DNA of 48,091 nucleotides from NCBI RefSeq assembly GCF_900129485.1, contig NZ_FQVW01000023.1, forward strand, positions 1 to 48,091, given 5' to 3'. The position numbers and the translations under genes were made by a program. The notes under the pieces were generated by a model, which ran no database searches, was not told the origin of the DNA, and saw nothing but the letters and a program-made list of their open reading frames with translations. Source of the stretch: Ornithinibacillus halophilus (lineage in GTDB: Bacteria > Bacillota > Bacilli > Bacillales > Amphibacillaceae). Positions 35,601-44,150 of the stretch are shown piece after piece. Each line of letters opens with the position of its first letter. Positions within the stretch are counted from its first letter, which is position 1.

Positions 35601-35852
35601 AATATGTTTACAAGAATGATAGGTATCGAATGCTGGACAATCACAATACGTTTCAATGGATCCTTTATCATAATCTTTCATATTAATTTCCACAAAATAA
35701 TTTTCCGTGCCGTACACTCTTGCTGTCCATACTTTAAAATTCAGGTCATAGCTAAGGTCCCTCACTAAACCTTCTTTAAAATAATCTAATCCACGTTTAT
35801 ATATAATCGGGGGAAATAACTTCTGTATATTAACATCACTTATTTTATTCAA
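32688..35852 (-). CDS. SWIM zinc-finger SNF2-family helicase
   Basis: A large (about 1054-residue) Swi2/Snf2 ATPase. An N-terminal SWIM zinc finger shows C70-x-C72...C81-x-H83 (YCDCPAFDTYHSCKHIV). A central bacterial-SNF2-specific region follows. The ATPase core has DDMGLGKT near 635, LILDEAQYIKN and SGTPIENS, and the C-terminal lobe has GTGLNLTGADTVILYD and DQATGRAHRFGQ. RapA-like members remodel stalled RNA polymerase or nucleoprotein; SWIM may bind DNA or protein. The likely start is TTG at 35852 (LNKISDVNIQKLFPP), shortly after AAAAAGGCAGG; the frame extends to a GTG at 35927 with no ribosome site. Single gene with its own terminator. Confidence 0.88.
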   Translation of the reverse strand: MNKISDVNIQKLFPPIIYKRGLDYFKEGLVRDLSYDLNFKVWTARVYGTENYFVEINMKDYDKGSIETYCDCPAFDTYHSCKHIVATLIGIANKESDQPPEFSEYDYRTTNRFIQALSSIPQQETDVLSNKVPIHIEYFLKWTYDSNLVLELKAGEKRRFVVKDVIAFITDVLAGREHPFTKTFTYSPDQHYILQQDLSIFEKLYSISRNEKIYNNYQSYYIQTTSRDKRSITIPPLIAETLLDELIQRDLMVWRAEKTYKEVAIEKGKLPYHFSITKNSRGDMVLSMEDVDYGAYYKDYEILFYQGTFYFPSKEQVPIIEQVSAFGSLDHELPIAKSQADTFLSEILPSLKKVGDVEVSENVQSEIIQVPLKAKLYLEIQADWIVGNLEYHYGSHTINPFNGREDHDVMIIRDVEKERQVMSLIEQANFRYNGKTLYIEADEEELYDFLYSVLPILDKYVELYLTSEIRNLIVEQEPTPTTSVRLESSTNLLEIGFDIDGVDDSEIHKILDAVIEKKRYYRLPGGEMLSLEGEEYTSIQKLFNELDIKRGDIEDGSVQMPVFRGSQIDELIDTKKQYDPAFRKLLHRLHSPEEQEYELPEDLNASLRNYQMTGYQWFKSLSDYHLGGILADDMGLGKTLQSIAFITSVPSDKPHLIVAPSSVVYNWKNEFEKFSPKLSVEIMTGSPEIRHQKFEQDEKKDIWITSYATLRQDIDFYKELSFETLILDEAQYIKNYATKTSKAIRNVKASKRFALSGTPIENSIEELWAIFQVVLPGLMPNQKTFKQLGNEKIAAITKPFILRRLKQDVLKELPDKIESVSVSELTNEQKELYVGYLRQVQQDAVQSMKESGFQQNRMKILAGLTRLRQICCHPSLFMENYLGKSGKLEQLMETIENALNNNKRMLIFSQFTSMHEIIRKKLEDKGIDYFYLDGQTKSQDRVTMSDRFNNGERDIFLISLKAGGTGLNLTGADTVILYDLWWNPAVEDQATGRAHRFGQKNVVQVIRMITEGTIEEKIFELQQKKRELIDQVIQPGETMLSSLSEEDVRELLSI

Positions 35853-36047
35853 GACTCTATTAACCTGCCTTTTTACATACTCTATTAATATTGTAAACGA
35901 GATGTACAGATTTTTAAACAAATACACGAGTATTGATTCTACTTTAATAGGATAGGGATTTTTAAGCCAAAATATACATTTTTTTAAGTGGCTAAATCAC
36001 AGTAAAATGAAATCCCTGAAGACGAATAATAGGAGGTAAAGAAGTTT

Positions 36048-36083
36048 ATGATTTTACGAGGCAAGTCTATTAATTGTAGATAA
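36048..36083 (+). pseudogene. Stub ORF with strong ribosome site before repeat family B
   Basis: AATAGGAGGTAAAGAAGTTT precedes an ATG that encodes only MILRGKSINCR before a stop, directly next to the family B repeat. It could be a gene truncated by the repeat, a leader peptide or chance. I cannot identify a parent gene. Confidence 0.3.
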
Positions 36084-36084
36084 T

Positions 36085-36290
36085 TGAATTACGCTACGGA
36101 CAGTCGCTTTCCGTGGGCACGGCTTCAGCCTCCTCGCGGAAAAATCGCCGCTGTGGGGTCTTCAGACACGTGCTGTTCCCACAGGATAAGGAAAACTACG
36201 TCAGCGATACATCGCACGCAGAAAATGCAAATAAAAATGCATTTTCAAGGAGTCGACTGTCCTTCGCTCCAATCAACAATACAAATAGTA
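36085..36290. repeat. Dispersed non-coding repeat, family B
   Basis: GC-rich block with CGCTTTCCGTGGGCACGG, CAGCCTCCTCGCGG, GGGGTCTTCAGACACGTGCT and GTTCCCACAGGA, then TCGCACGCAG and GGAGTCGAC. These strings are typical of dispersed Bacillaceae intergenic repeats. On the other strand it shares GACTCCT, TGCGATGTA, GTGGGAACA and GACCCCA, in order, with the block at 47855-48091. Reading frames through it are not genes. Confidence 0.75.
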
Positions 36291-36387
36291 GTCAATCCTT
36301 AAGACCTTCTTTTCCGGTAGGATATGGCATATATAGGGATTCATGATGCACTTCCTTCTAAACCAAATCTTCCGCTCCCCCACACCA

Positions 36388-37119
36388 CTATTTAATATGT
36401 CTTTCTAACTCGGCAAACCATTGTTTTGTTTTTGTTTCATCTTCCTGATTGATAATGAAATAGTCTTCCCCTTTGACGACAAGTAAATATGGGCCTTGGT
36501 CACTGTTTATAAATAATTTCCCTTTTCCTAAATCCTCTAGGCGAAAATTCCCTTTCAATCGACCAGCAAAAGAATAGCCATTAGTACGTATGAGAACTTT
36601 CGGAAGTTCTTCTAATAATTCTACTCTTTCAATGGAATTGATATCCCATTCAACACCATAGAATCCAGTAACTTCCACATAGTCTGACTCTATTTTTAAG
36701 TCATTATCAACAAATCCTGATGCTAAAGCAACAGCAGCAACGGTTATCGTTAGAAGAGTAGTAACCGTCGAAATGATATAACCCTTCTTCTTTTTATGAG
36801 GGAGTTCATATTTCTGAACGTAAATCATTCCACCTAATACAATAAGTAGCATAACACCTAATGATCCTTCAAAAGCATACGATACATTGAAGAGGACCAA
36901 TACAAAGCCTATCGCTAACACAATTCCTCCAGCTAATAGAACCATCCCCATTGCTTGCGGAAATCCACGTTTAATTAATTCCTCTTGTTCTTCTTTCGGA
37001 CGTCGGTTAAAACCAGAAATTAATCCATAGTATCCGTTTCTTACAATCAAATGGGCAATCCCCAAAAACATAAACATAATAAGGCCATGTATAAATAATA
37101 CAACCAAGTTATCTTCCAT
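36388..37119 (-). CDS. Membrane protein with DUF3784-like and PH-like regions
   Basis: A 243-residue protein with four hydrophobic segments (about 5-25, 56-76, 80-100, 115-135). The cytoplasmic loop SGFNRRPKEEQEEL after helix 1 is the DUF3784 hallmark. The C-terminal soluble part (about 140-243; DYVEVTGFYGVEWDINSIERVELLEELP...) resembles a bacterial PH-like fold. Function unknown. Ribosome site GAGGTGAACG before the ATG. It lies downstream of the MFS gene on the same strand (50 bp), so perhaps co-transcribed. Confidence 0.7.
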   Translation of the reverse strand: MEDNLVVLFIHGLIMFMFLGIAHLIVRNGYYGLISGFNRRPKEEQEELIKRGFPQAMGMVLLAGGIVLAIGFVLVLFNVSYAFEGSLGVMLLIVLGGMIYVQKYELPHKKKKGYIISTVTTLLTITVAAVALASGFVDNDLKIESDYVEVTGFYGVEWDINSIERVELLEELPKVLIRTNGYSFAGRLKGNFRLEDLGKGKLFINSDQGPYLLVVKGEDYFIINQEDETKTKQWFAELERHIK

Positions 37120-37169
37120 AATCGTTCACCTCAAATAAGTTATACGTACCTTGGTATATTAAAGTTTCG

Positions 37170-38369
37170 TTAATTATTGTCTATTCTTCTCGCTCGAATC
37201 ACAAGAAATACATACAACATCATAGAAATAGCAATCGATATTGCTGATGTAGAATAAATGGCGCCATAATTAAATATAGAGGCAATTTGCCCAAATAATA
37301 TAGCACCCATACCGATCCCTAAATCAAAGAAAGAAAAGAAAGTTGCATTTGCCATTCCTTTACGATTATTCGATGCTTTTTCCACGGCCCATGCTTGTAA
37401 GGCCGGCTGAACACTTCCAAAGCCTAACCCGTATAACCCGGCAGCTACTAATAAAATAACTGTACTAGGTAACCAGGATAATAGAATCATAGCAATTAAA
37501 ATCATCGATGTACCAGGCAAAAATACATACAGATGGCCTTTTTTATCATAGATTTTTCCTGCAAACGTTCTAGAAATCATCAGGAATATCGCATACACAA
37601 GAAAATAGGACTCAATTCCACCTACGCCTTTTTCAATAGCATGTAAGGGCAAGAAAGTCGCAATTCCACCAAAAGTAAACGTAATAAATAACAGTAATAA
37701 TGATGGCTGAATCGCTGTTTTCTCAAAAATATCAAATTTAGGAGCAACCGATTGATTAGATGATTGCTCCACTTGTTTATATTTTATCGTTGAGGATAAA
37801 ACAAAAGCAACTAACCCCAATGACCCACAAATTAAAAATAGTGATGTGAATGAGATTTGGTCGACTAAAGTAAGCCCCAAAGCTGGACCGAATGCTAACG
37901 CAATATTACCGGATAAACCGAAATAGCCCATTCCTTCTCCCCGTCTTTTCGGAGGAATAATGTCTGTTGCGATGGTACCCGTTGCTGTTGTAGAAAATCC
38001 CCATCCGATCCCTTGTAATACACGTACAATTAGTAATACAACAATACTTGTAATAAATGCAAACGAACCAACCGTTACGACAAATACTGCTAAACCTATC
38101 ATATATACAAATTTTCTACCCTTCGTCTCTAATGCATGACCAGCAAAAGGACGCATGACTAAGGCTGAGAAGGTAAAAATACCAACGATTACACCAACTA
38201 ATTGGTCACTGCCTCCTAAATCTTTTACAAATAATGGCAAGGTAGGAAGTGTCATTTGAAAACCTAAGAAAATAAAAAAATTAGCCAAACAAACCAGGAC
38301 AAAATCACGTGTCCATATTTTCTCAACTGGTTGATTAGCCGTTTGTGTGTTTGAATTCGGAATCCCCAT
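37170..38369 (-). CDS. MFS transporter
   Basis: A 399-residue protein with 12 predicted helices. The family loop motif appears as GHALETKGRKFVYMIG near residue 77, with PPKRRGEGMGYFG (a common sugar/drug-efflux MFS motif) near 140. It most resembles drug- or metabolite-efflux MFS proteins of Bacillaceae; the substrate is unknown. ATG follows AAAGAGGAGACTTAC. Distinct from the MFS protein at 22203-23429. Confidence 0.88.
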   Translation of the reverse strand: MGIPNSNTQTANQPVEKIWTRDFVLVCLANFFIFLGFQMTLPTLPLFVKDLGGSDQLVGVIVGIFTFSALVMRPFAGHALETKGRKFVYMIGLAVFVVTVGSFAFITSIVVLLIVRVLQGIGWGFSTTATGTIATDIIPPKRRGEGMGYFGLSGNIALAFGPALGLTLVDQISFTSLFLICGSLGLVAFVLSSTIKYKQVEQSSNQSVAPKFDIFEKTAIQPSLLLLFITFTFGGIATFLPLHAIEKGVGGIESYFLVYAIFLMISRTFAGKIYDKKGHLYVFLPGTSMILIAMILLSWLPSTVILLVAAGLYGLGFGSVQPALQAWAVEKASNNRKGMANATFFSFFDLGIGMGAILFGQIASIFNYGAIYSTSAISIAISMMLYVFLVIRARRIDNN

Positions 38370-38479
38370 GTAAGTCTCCTCTTTCCTTCGATACTCGAAA
38401 TATATTATACATGAGTATTATATATATGGGAATGGGTGAGGAGTAATTCTTATATAAAATGGTATGTACTTACCAGATT

Positions 38480-38514
38480 GATAAGAAAAGAACAGAGCGC
38501 TCGGAGCTAGACAT
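38480..38514 (+). repeat. Collapsed family A repeat (both ends only)
   Basis: The 35-bp block runs GATAAGAAAAGAACAGAGCG then CTCGGAGCTAGACAT, that is the first ~20 and last ~18 bases of the full copy at 44192-44346 joined at GCGC, with the interior missing. It lies in the 227-bp gap between the MFS gene and the gntP terminator. Confidence 0.75.
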
Positions 38515-38553
38515 TTCTGAAATTTTGTACATTCTTATCTTTTAAAAAAGGAA

Positions 38554-38584
38554 AAATAGACCTGACACAAGGCCAGATCTATTT
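38554..38584 (-). terminator. Terminator of the sugar-acid operon
   Basis: AAATAGATCTG and CAGGTCTATTT (minus strand) form an 11-bp stem with one mismatch and run into TTTCC. It lies 12 bp past the gntP stop codon. Confidence 0.8.
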
Positions 38585-38596
38585 CACATATTACTA

Positions 38597-39997
38597 TTAA
38601 AATAACCGAACAAGAAAATCAGACACTAGTAACATAATCAATGCTACGAACCATGCTAATGTCGTTGGAACAGACCATACTAAGATTTGTTCTTTTACAT
38701 TTTTAATTCCTAACATTCTATTTACAACCCAGAATAAACTATCATTAAAGTAAGAGAAGATCATGGCACCTAATGCAGCAGCCTGTGCAGCTAATACTAG
38801 ATTAACATCTAAGCTAGCAACGATTGGTGCTGAAATTGACGCAGCTGTAATCATTGCAACTGTTCCACTCCCTTGTACTAAGCGTACAAATGTTGAAATA
38901 AAGAATGGAATTAAAATAGCAGGGATAGACCACATTGCTACCTGTTCTGCGATTAAATCACCAGTACCACTTGCACGAAGTACATTCCCTAATGCACCAC
39001 CGGCACCTGTTACTAGTAAGATAATACCAGCTGTTTTTATTCCTTCTTCCATACGATCTAATGTTTCAGCTTTACGTAAGTTGTTTGTTAATGTGTAAAT
39101 CGCTACAATTAATCCAAGACCAACAGCAATTACCGGGTTACCGATAAATTTAATATAAGAAAGAACTGTTTCATTTAATGTTAATACACCTGAATCATGT
39201 AGTGCACCAAATGTTGTATTGATGAAAATTAAAATAATCGGGATTAAGATAGGCATAATTGCTTTTGTAAAGGAAGGAAGTTCTTTTTCTCTTTCATCCA
39301 CTGCTTCTAGGAATTCCTGGTAAACAGCTCCTTCCTCTAAACGAACATAGCCTTCTCCATCTTCTGCTGGAACTTGATGAATCTTTTTGCCAATCCATTT
39401 TGCATAAAGAACACCAACGATAATAATAGGGATTGAGAAAACAAGACCTACTAAAATCATTAGACCAACATCAGCTCCAAAAATCCCTGCTACACCTAAT
39501 GGACCTGGAGTTGGAGGTACTGCATGGTGTGTAACAGCTAGTCCAACAGCCAATGCTACTCCTAATGCGACAACTGACTTCCCTGTCTTTCTAGAAAGAG
39601 CTTTAACAAGAGGGTGAAGAATTACAAATGCCGAATCAACAAAGATCGGAATAGCTACTACATAACCTGCTACAGCCATAGCCCACTCTTCTTTTTTCTC
39701 CCCTAATTTCTTTATCAATGTGTAGGCAAGCTTTTCAGCAGCTCCAGACACTTCTAAAATCCGTCCCATCATTACCCCTAAACCAATAATGATACCGATA
39801 GATCCTAACGTACTACCAAAACCATTCGTTATTTCTGCTACAACTTCATTGGGATCCATCCCACCGACAATCCCTGTAATGGAAGCAGCAATAATAAGTG
39901 CTATAAATGCATGAATCTTTGTCTTTAGAACTAAAAATATTAAAAATGCGATCCCTAAAATAAGACCGACAATCATTTGTGTTCCGGATACTTCCAT
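38597..39997 (-). CDS. GntP-family permease (sugar acid:H+ symporter)
   Basis: A 466-residue protein with about 12-14 membrane segments and GntP features: THHAVPPTPGPLGVAGIFGAD near 155-175 and VRLVQGSGTVAMITAAS near 365-380. GntP proteins import gluconate and related sugar acids. Last gene of the deoR-kinase-pdxA2 operon, so the probable substrate is D-threonate, D-erythronate or L-threonate rather than gluconate. ATG follows CGAGAGGAGAAAAAGTC. A hairpin lies in the 96-bp gap after pdxA2. Confidence 0.9.
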   Translation of the reverse strand: MEVSGTQMIVGLILGIAFLIFLVLKTKIHAFIALIIAASITGIVGGMDPNEVVAEITNGFGSTLGSIGIIIGLGVMMGRILEVSGAAEKLAYTLIKKLGEKKEEWAMAVAGYVVAIPIFVDSAFVILHPLVKALSRKTGKSVVALGVALAVGLAVTHHAVPPTPGPLGVAGIFGADVGLMILVGLVFSIPIIIVGVLYAKWIGKKIHQVPAEDGEGYVRLEEGAVYQEFLEAVDEREKELPSFTKAIMPILIPIILIFINTTFGALHDSGVLTLNETVLSYIKFIGNPVIAVGLGLIVAIYTLTNNLRKAETLDRMEEGIKTAGIILLVTGAGGALGNVLRASGTGDLIAEQVAMWSIPAILIPFFISTFVRLVQGSGTVAMITAASISAPIVASLDVNLVLAAQAAALGAMIFSYFNDSLFWVVNRMLGIKNVKEQILVWSVPTTLAWFVALIMLLVSDFLVRLF

Positions 39998-40046
39998 GAC
40001 TTTTTCTCCTCTCGGATGTAATGGCTTACATTACGATAAGAACTGT

Positions 40047-40076
40047 ACTGGGGCTATCACCCTACTTAACCCCAGT
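40047..40076 (-). promoter_or_regulatory. Intercistronic hairpin between pdxA2 and gntP
   Basis: ACTGGGG and CCCCAGT, a perfect 7-bp stem with a 16-nt loop and no T-run. Probably an mRNA processing or stabilising element that lets permease expression differ from the enzymes. Confidence 0.5.
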
Positions 40077-40093
40077 CAGTTTGATTGGTACTA

Positions 40094-41110
40094 TTATTCC
40101 ATTGTGTCACTAGTGAATTTTGGTGCATATTCTGCTGCAAGTTTGATACATTCTTCCATGCTAACACTTGAAGCAATATTTTTTCCTGCAATGTCAAAGG
40201 CAGTACCATGGTCAACTGATGTTCTTAAGAATGGTAGACTATTCGTAATCGAAATTGTACGATGGAAATCTGTCATTTTCGCTGCGATGTGTCCTTGGTC
40301 ATGATATAGTGACAATACCGCATCATATTTTCCATTTAATGCTTGGAAGAACACTGAATCTGCAGGAACAGGACCAACTGCATCAATTCCACCTTTTACA
40401 GCCGCTTCAATACCTGGTCCGATTTCTTCCACTTCTTCCATTCCAAATAAACCACCTTCCCCACTATGTGGGTTAAGACCAGCCACAGCAAACTTACGGC
40501 TTTCCACTCCTAAACGTTGAAGTGCTTTATCACAACGATTTAAGTAGTCATGAACGCGTTCTTTCGTCATTTGCCCGATCGCATCTTTTAAAGATAAGTG
40601 ACGCGTTAGGAAAAAGATGCGCATCCCATTCACTTGGAACATCGTCAATGGATCTTTCGTGTTGGTAAGGTCTTCTAGCATCTCTGTATGCCCAATATAA
40701 GGTACACCAGCTGCTTTAAGTGATTCTTTATTTATAGGTGTTGTTGCTAATGCTTTCACATCTCCATCTTTGGCTAGTTCAACAGATGTTTTAATATATT
40801 CAAATGCTGCTTGACCACACTGAGCTTGTACTTCACCATATTGTAGTTCTTCCATATCAATATTTTTTAGATCAATAATATCTACTTTTCCATGTTCAAA
40901 TAACCCATCTTCAGGTTTTTCAATTATATTTAATGTTAAGTTTGCATCTACAATTTCAATTGCTTTAGCAAATACATTTGCATCTCCTACAACAACTGGT
41001 TTACACATATTATATATTTCTTCATTTACTAATGATTTTGCTGTGATTTCTGGCCCTATACCTGCTGGGTCCCCCATTGGAATTGCAATAATTGCTCTCT
41101 CTTTATTCAT
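40094..41110 (-). CDS. pdxA2: PdxA2-type 4-phosphate dehydrogenase (threonate/erythronate)
   Basis: A 338-residue member of the PdxA family, with [13 protein letters not shown] at the start, [10 protein letters not shown] (metal-ligand His) near 138 and [12 protein letters not shown] near 270. Housekeeping PdxA oxidises 4-phosphohydroxythreonine for pyridoxal phosphate. The PdxA2 branch, found next to DUF1537 kinases, oxidises D-threonate- or D-erythronate-4-phosphate, whose product decarboxylates to dihydroxyacetone phosphate. The location between a DUF1537 kinase and GntP favours PdxA2. Its start overlaps the kinase stop by 8 bp, indicating translational coupling. Confidence 0.88.
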   Translation of the reverse strand: MNKERAIIAIPMGDPAGIGPEITAKSLVNEEIYNMCKPVVVGDANVFAKAIEIVDANLTLNIIEKPEDGLFEHGKVDIIDLKNIDMEELQYGEVQAQCGQAAFEYIKTSVELAKDGDVKALATTPINKESLKAAGVPYIGHTEMLEDLTNTKDPLTMFQVNGMRIFFLTRHLSLKDAIGQMTKERVHDYLNRCDKALQRLGVESRKFAVAGLNPHSGEGGLFGMEEVEEIGPGIEAAVKGGIDAVGPVPADSVFFQALNGKYDAVLSLYHDQGHIAAKMTDFHRTISITNSLPFLRTSVDHGTAFDIAGKNIASSVSMEECIKLAAEYAPKFTSDTME

Positions 41111-42413
41111 TATTTTGTTCCCTCCTGTGAGTAATTGTTCTTAAATATTTAACACTTGCATAAATCGATTTTTTGTCTCCAACCATTCCACCTTTTGTAA
41201 CGATCGGTAAACCATGGAAGTATCCTCCAATTAACGTGCCATAAGCAGCTAACGGCAATACTTCATCTTCAAGTTTTATTCCTGATGCCATGCATAATGC
41301 ACATAGGGAAGCAGTAACATCTCCACCACTAGTAAAGCACCCTTGAATAGGATAACTTGTTTGTTCTAATACTCTTCTAGTAATTTTGGCTAGGCCATCT
41401 GTAATTCGCTTAGCTAACATATCCTGTGTAGTATTTTCTTTCTCAGCGATGGCTTTAAAGTTAACCAAACCGGCACCTTCTTTATCGGTCGTGATGATAA
41501 GGACATCATCTTGATGAATTCGTTCTAACGCTACTTCAATCGCTCTGCCCACTTCTTCTTCCCAACTAGACTGTAAGGTTGCTAATTTCTCTGCTGAAAC
41601 ATACACTGGCGTGGAATTCGTTTTGTCTTTTAAATATTGTAGTTGTCTGCCGGATAGTGATGTTACACTACCTACCGTTACGATAACTTTCCTCGCTTCT
41701 ACCAATTGATGAGAATACACTTTTGAATAAGCTGCAGTCAGTGGACCAGGGTCTACTGGTACTAACGTAACATGCTGTATGTTCACCATGGATTCTGCAA
41801 TTATCTCAATATCTTCATCTGTTACAGCATCGACTACAATAATGCGCTTGCCTTGTTTAATTTGTTCTTCCAATGATTGTGTTAATGATTTAACCCCTGT
41901 TAAAACATTGTCCAAGCCAACATGTCCAACTGAGTATTCACTTTGTTCCTTAATAATATCCGGTACATACGATTTGGTAATCGGCATTACCGGATCCTTA
42001 GCCACATCCGTATCTTGTACTGGTATTCCATCTACTAATAAATATCCACCAGAAGATATTCTTCCTGAATCAGGGAATGAAGCAACAACGATTGCCACAC
42101 TATCCTCCCCTAGAGAATTGAGAACGGTATCAATTTCTAGCCCAATTTTTCCTCTTACCGTACTATCAATGCGCTTACAAATTACATTAACATTCCAATC
42201 TTGAAATTTTTGAACTGCTTCTTTGACACGTTTTTCGACGATTTCATCTTGTGCATATCGTGAATCTGTATCAATACAAACAGCATTGATATCACTTGAT
42301 TCAGGGATTTCGTCATTAAAGACGATCGTTGCGGCTGTAAATCCTTGTTTACTTAAACGTACCCCTGTTGCATTTGCACCTGTCAAATCATCTGCAACTA
42401 CGCCAATTTTCAT
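41103..42413 (-). CDS. dtnK: Four-carbon acid sugar kinase (DUF1537; DtnK/DenK-like)
   Basis: A 436-residue kinase: the N-terminal DUF1537 domain begins [21 protein letters not shown], with the substrate-binding ADDLTGA motif. The C-terminal nucleotide-binding domain ends with [10 protein letters not shown] near 362 and [11 protein letters not shown] near 408. It phosphorylates D-threonate or D-erythronate at C4. ATG at 42413 follows GAGGTGAACATC with good spacing; a GTG three codons upstream lies inside the ribosome site. Only 17 bp after the deoR gene. Distinction between DtnK and DenK specificity cannot be read from sequence. Confidence 0.87.
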   Translation of the reverse strand: MKIGVVADDLTGANATGVRLSKQGFTAATIVFNDEIPESSDINAVCIDTDSRYAQDEIVEKRVKEAVQKFQDWNVNVICKRIDSTVRGKIGLEIDTVLNSLGEDSVAIVVASFPDSGRISSGGYLLVDGIPVQDTDVAKDPVMPITKSYVPDIIKEQSEYSVGHVGLDNVLTGVKSLTQSLEEQIKQGKRIIVVDAVTDEDIEIIAESMVNIQHVTLVPVDPGPLTAAYSKVYSHQLVEARKVIVTVGSVTSLSGRQLQYLKDKTNSTPVYVSAEKLATLQSSWEEEVGRAIEVALERIHQDDVLIITTDKEGAGLVNFKAIAEKENTTQDMLAKRITDGLAKITRRVLEQTSYPIQGCFTSGGDVTASLCALCMASGIKLEDEVLPLAAYGTLIGGYFHGLPIVTKGGMVGDKKSIYASVKYLRTITHRREQNNE

Positions 42414-42430
42414 GATGTTCACCTCGTTTG

Positions 42431-43180
42431 TTATAACACCTCTATAAATTCAGATAGTTCCTTTTTGGTATCTATTGATATCTCATTATCGGTAATAAAT
42501 CCATTTATTTCTTTTAGATCACACACTTTAGAAAAAGCCTTTTGTTGTATTTTACTAGAATCAGCTAGCAACCACGTGTTTTCAGCTGATTGAATCATAA
42601 GTTGCTTCACTAATGACTTTTCAAACGTAGGTGAGGTAACTCCCGCTTTAAGATCAATTGCATGCGCACCTAAGAAAAATAAATCAACATGAATATCCTT
42701 TAACAGTTGATGTGTTTGTGGTCCAAATAATGCTCCAACATCATTTTGCAATTCTCCACCAGTAACAATTACTCTTAACTGGCTATCAAGTAATTCAGCT
42801 GCAATTTTGATATCGTTTGTAATAATGGTCAAGTTTTCTCTTTGCTTAAGTAATCTCGCCAATTCTAAAGTAGTAGTACCAGAATCCAACAAGATGGTTT
42901 GACCGTCTTTAATATACGATATAGCCTTATTAGCGATTGCTCTCTTTTGATCCATCCTTTTACTCTCTTTCGTAATGAAAGGGGTTTCAGTAATGAGTGG
43001 TTTTGGTAGGACAGCTCCGCCATGAATTCGGATAACTTGCCCATCCTCCTCAAGTTGATCAAGATCTCTACGTATCGTCATTGTTGAAACATCTAATTCT
43101 CTTGCTAATTCGTCAATTTCAACTTTTCCATTGTCTTTTAGTAGTTGTAAAATCCATTCCCTACGTTTATTCGGTTGCAT
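42431..43180 (-). CDS. DeoR-family repressor of the sugar-acid operon
   Basis: A 249-residue regulator with the DeoR N-terminal HTH at about 8-58 (LKDNGKVEIDELARELDVSTMTIRRDLDQLEEDG) and a C-terminal sugar-phosphate-sensing DeoRC domain with LLDSGTTTLELAR (about 97-109) and ITNDIKIA. These proteins release DNA when a phosphorylated intermediate binds, here probably threonate- or erythronate-phosphate. First gene of the operon, so autoregulated; repeated operator-like sites overlap the promoter upstream. Ribosome site GAAGGGTTGATACC. Confidence 0.9.
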   Translation of the reverse strand: MQPNKRREWILQLLKDNGKVEIDELARELDVSTMTIRRDLDQLEEDGQVIRIHGGAVLPKPLITETPFITKESKRMDQKRAIANKAISYIKDGQTILLDSGTTTLELARLLKQRENLTIITNDIKIAAELLDSQLRVIVTGGELQNDVGALFGPQTHQLLKDIHVDLFFLGAHAIDLKAGVTSPTFEKSLVKQLMIQSAENTWLLADSSKIQQKAFSKVCDLKEINGFITDNEISIDTKKELSEFIEVL

Positions 43181-43218
43181 GGTATCAACCCTTCACAATG
43201 TTAATTTCAAACATATTT

Positions 43219-43314
43219 TGTAACTTTATAACACCATTATGTTACTTTATCACAAATTCGTCAACAGTTTTGTTAACTTTTATCACTTTTATCATTAAAT
43301 AGTAACTTTAATAG
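43219..43314 (-). promoter_or_regulatory. Promoter and repeated operators of the deoR operon
   Basis: On the minus strand, TTGACG (43259-43264) and CATAAT (43236-43241) with a 17-bp spacer form a SigA promoter. TGTGATAAAGTAACA (43240-43254) fills the spacer and TGTTATAAAGTTACA (43219-43233) lies just after the -10, exactly 21 bp (two turns) apart on the same face. Related sites upstream are GTGATAAAAGTTAACA (43271-43286) and CTATTAAAGTTACT (43301-43314). DeoR-family operators are commonly such direct repeats. Confidence 0.75.
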
Positions 43315-43336
43315 TATCATTTGTTAATTTGACAAC

Positions 43337-43377
43337 AAAAAATCTGAACTCTCCATGTAAAATAGTTCAGATTTTTT
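43337..43377 (-). terminator. Terminator of the sodC gene
   Basis: AAAAAATCTGAACT and AGTTCAGATTTTTT form a perfect 14-bp stem with a 13-nt loop and T-runs on both strands. It separates sodC from the deoR promoter. Confidence 0.9.
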
Positions 43378-43414
43378 AGGGGTTATATTTTTTGGGTATA
43401 TTATTTAAATTCAT

Positions 43415-44011
43415 TTATTCTGCTATTACACCGCAAGCGATTCGTTCTCCAGCATCTCCAGATGGCTGTGATTGATAGTCATCTGCTTTTTCATGAATCA
43501 TCAATGAGGTACCTCCCTCTTGAAAGAGAGAATGCTCCTGCCCTTCTTCTAACGTAACCATCTCTGCTAATACTGTTTTAGATACTTTTCCATCTTCATC
43601 TACTTCAATGTTCGGTAAATCGCCCGCATGTGGACCTTCTGGATCATTGAAGCCATGATTTGCTTTTGTTGGATTAAAATGTCCTTCAGCTGACCCAAAC
43701 GTTGGAGCCTGACATAACCCTTTTTCGTGGATATGGAATCCATGTGTACCAGGCGGTAAATTTTCGGCAACAAGAGTGATTTCCACACCTTTTTTCCTTT
43801 GTTCAAATTTTGCTTTTCCTACTTTTTCTCCTTTGGTATCCTCTAATGTAACTATTAGTGCTTTTTCATTTACATCTTCCATACTTGCTGTCTCAATACT
43901 CGGTTCATTATGTGTTTCTTTTTTCCCTTGATTATCTTCAACATCATCTGCATTTCCACAGGCAATTAGTGTAATACTTATGATGGGTAGTACTAGTAAT
44001 TTTCGAAGCAA
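43415..44011 (-). CDS. sodC: Cu/Zn superoxide dismutase-like lipoprotein (YojM family)
   Basis: A 198-residue lipoprotein (signal peptide to LIAC, Cys18) followed by an acidic linker and a Cu/Zn-SOD domain. Metal ligands all seem present: copper H93 and H95 (HGFHIHEKG), bridging H111 (EGHFNP), H173 (LMIHEKADD); zinc H119, H128 and D131 (GPHAGDLPN). Also the disulfide cysteines C100 and C193 and the active-site arginine R190 (GERIACG). It would dismutate superoxide outside the membrane. The start is TTG at 44011, 7 nt after GGAGG; an ATG 11 codons upstream lies before the ribosome site. Single gene with a strong terminator. Confidence 0.87.
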   Translation of the reverse strand: MLRKLLVLPIISITLIACGNADDVEDNQGKKETHNEPSIETASMEDVNEKALIVTLEDTKGEKVGKAKFEQRKKGVEITLVAENLPPGTHGFHIHEKGLCQAPTFGSAEGHFNPTKANHGFNDPEGPHAGDLPNIEVDEDGKVSKTVLAEMVTLEEGQEHSLFQEGGTSLMIHEKADDYQSQPSGDAGERIACGVIAE

Positions 44012-44150
44012 ATTGTTTCCTCCTTGTTCAAAAGTAATCATCAATCATTGTTTACAATTTGTACAACTTCTAAACTTCGACAAAGCTTTCGTTATATACT
44101 TGTAAATCTATTGATAAAATTTAGTTAAAATATGGTAGGAGATGATTTTC

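Noticed and set aside
36084-36346. Two overlapping plus-strand frames of about 75 residues
   Set aside because: They lie in repeat family B and have low-complexity, non-protein-like composition.
41779-42204. Open plus-strand frame of 141 residues opposite dtnK, and similar ones opposite the MFS and oppA genes
   Set aside because: Antisense shadows of strong coding genes with no ribosome site or recognisable domain.
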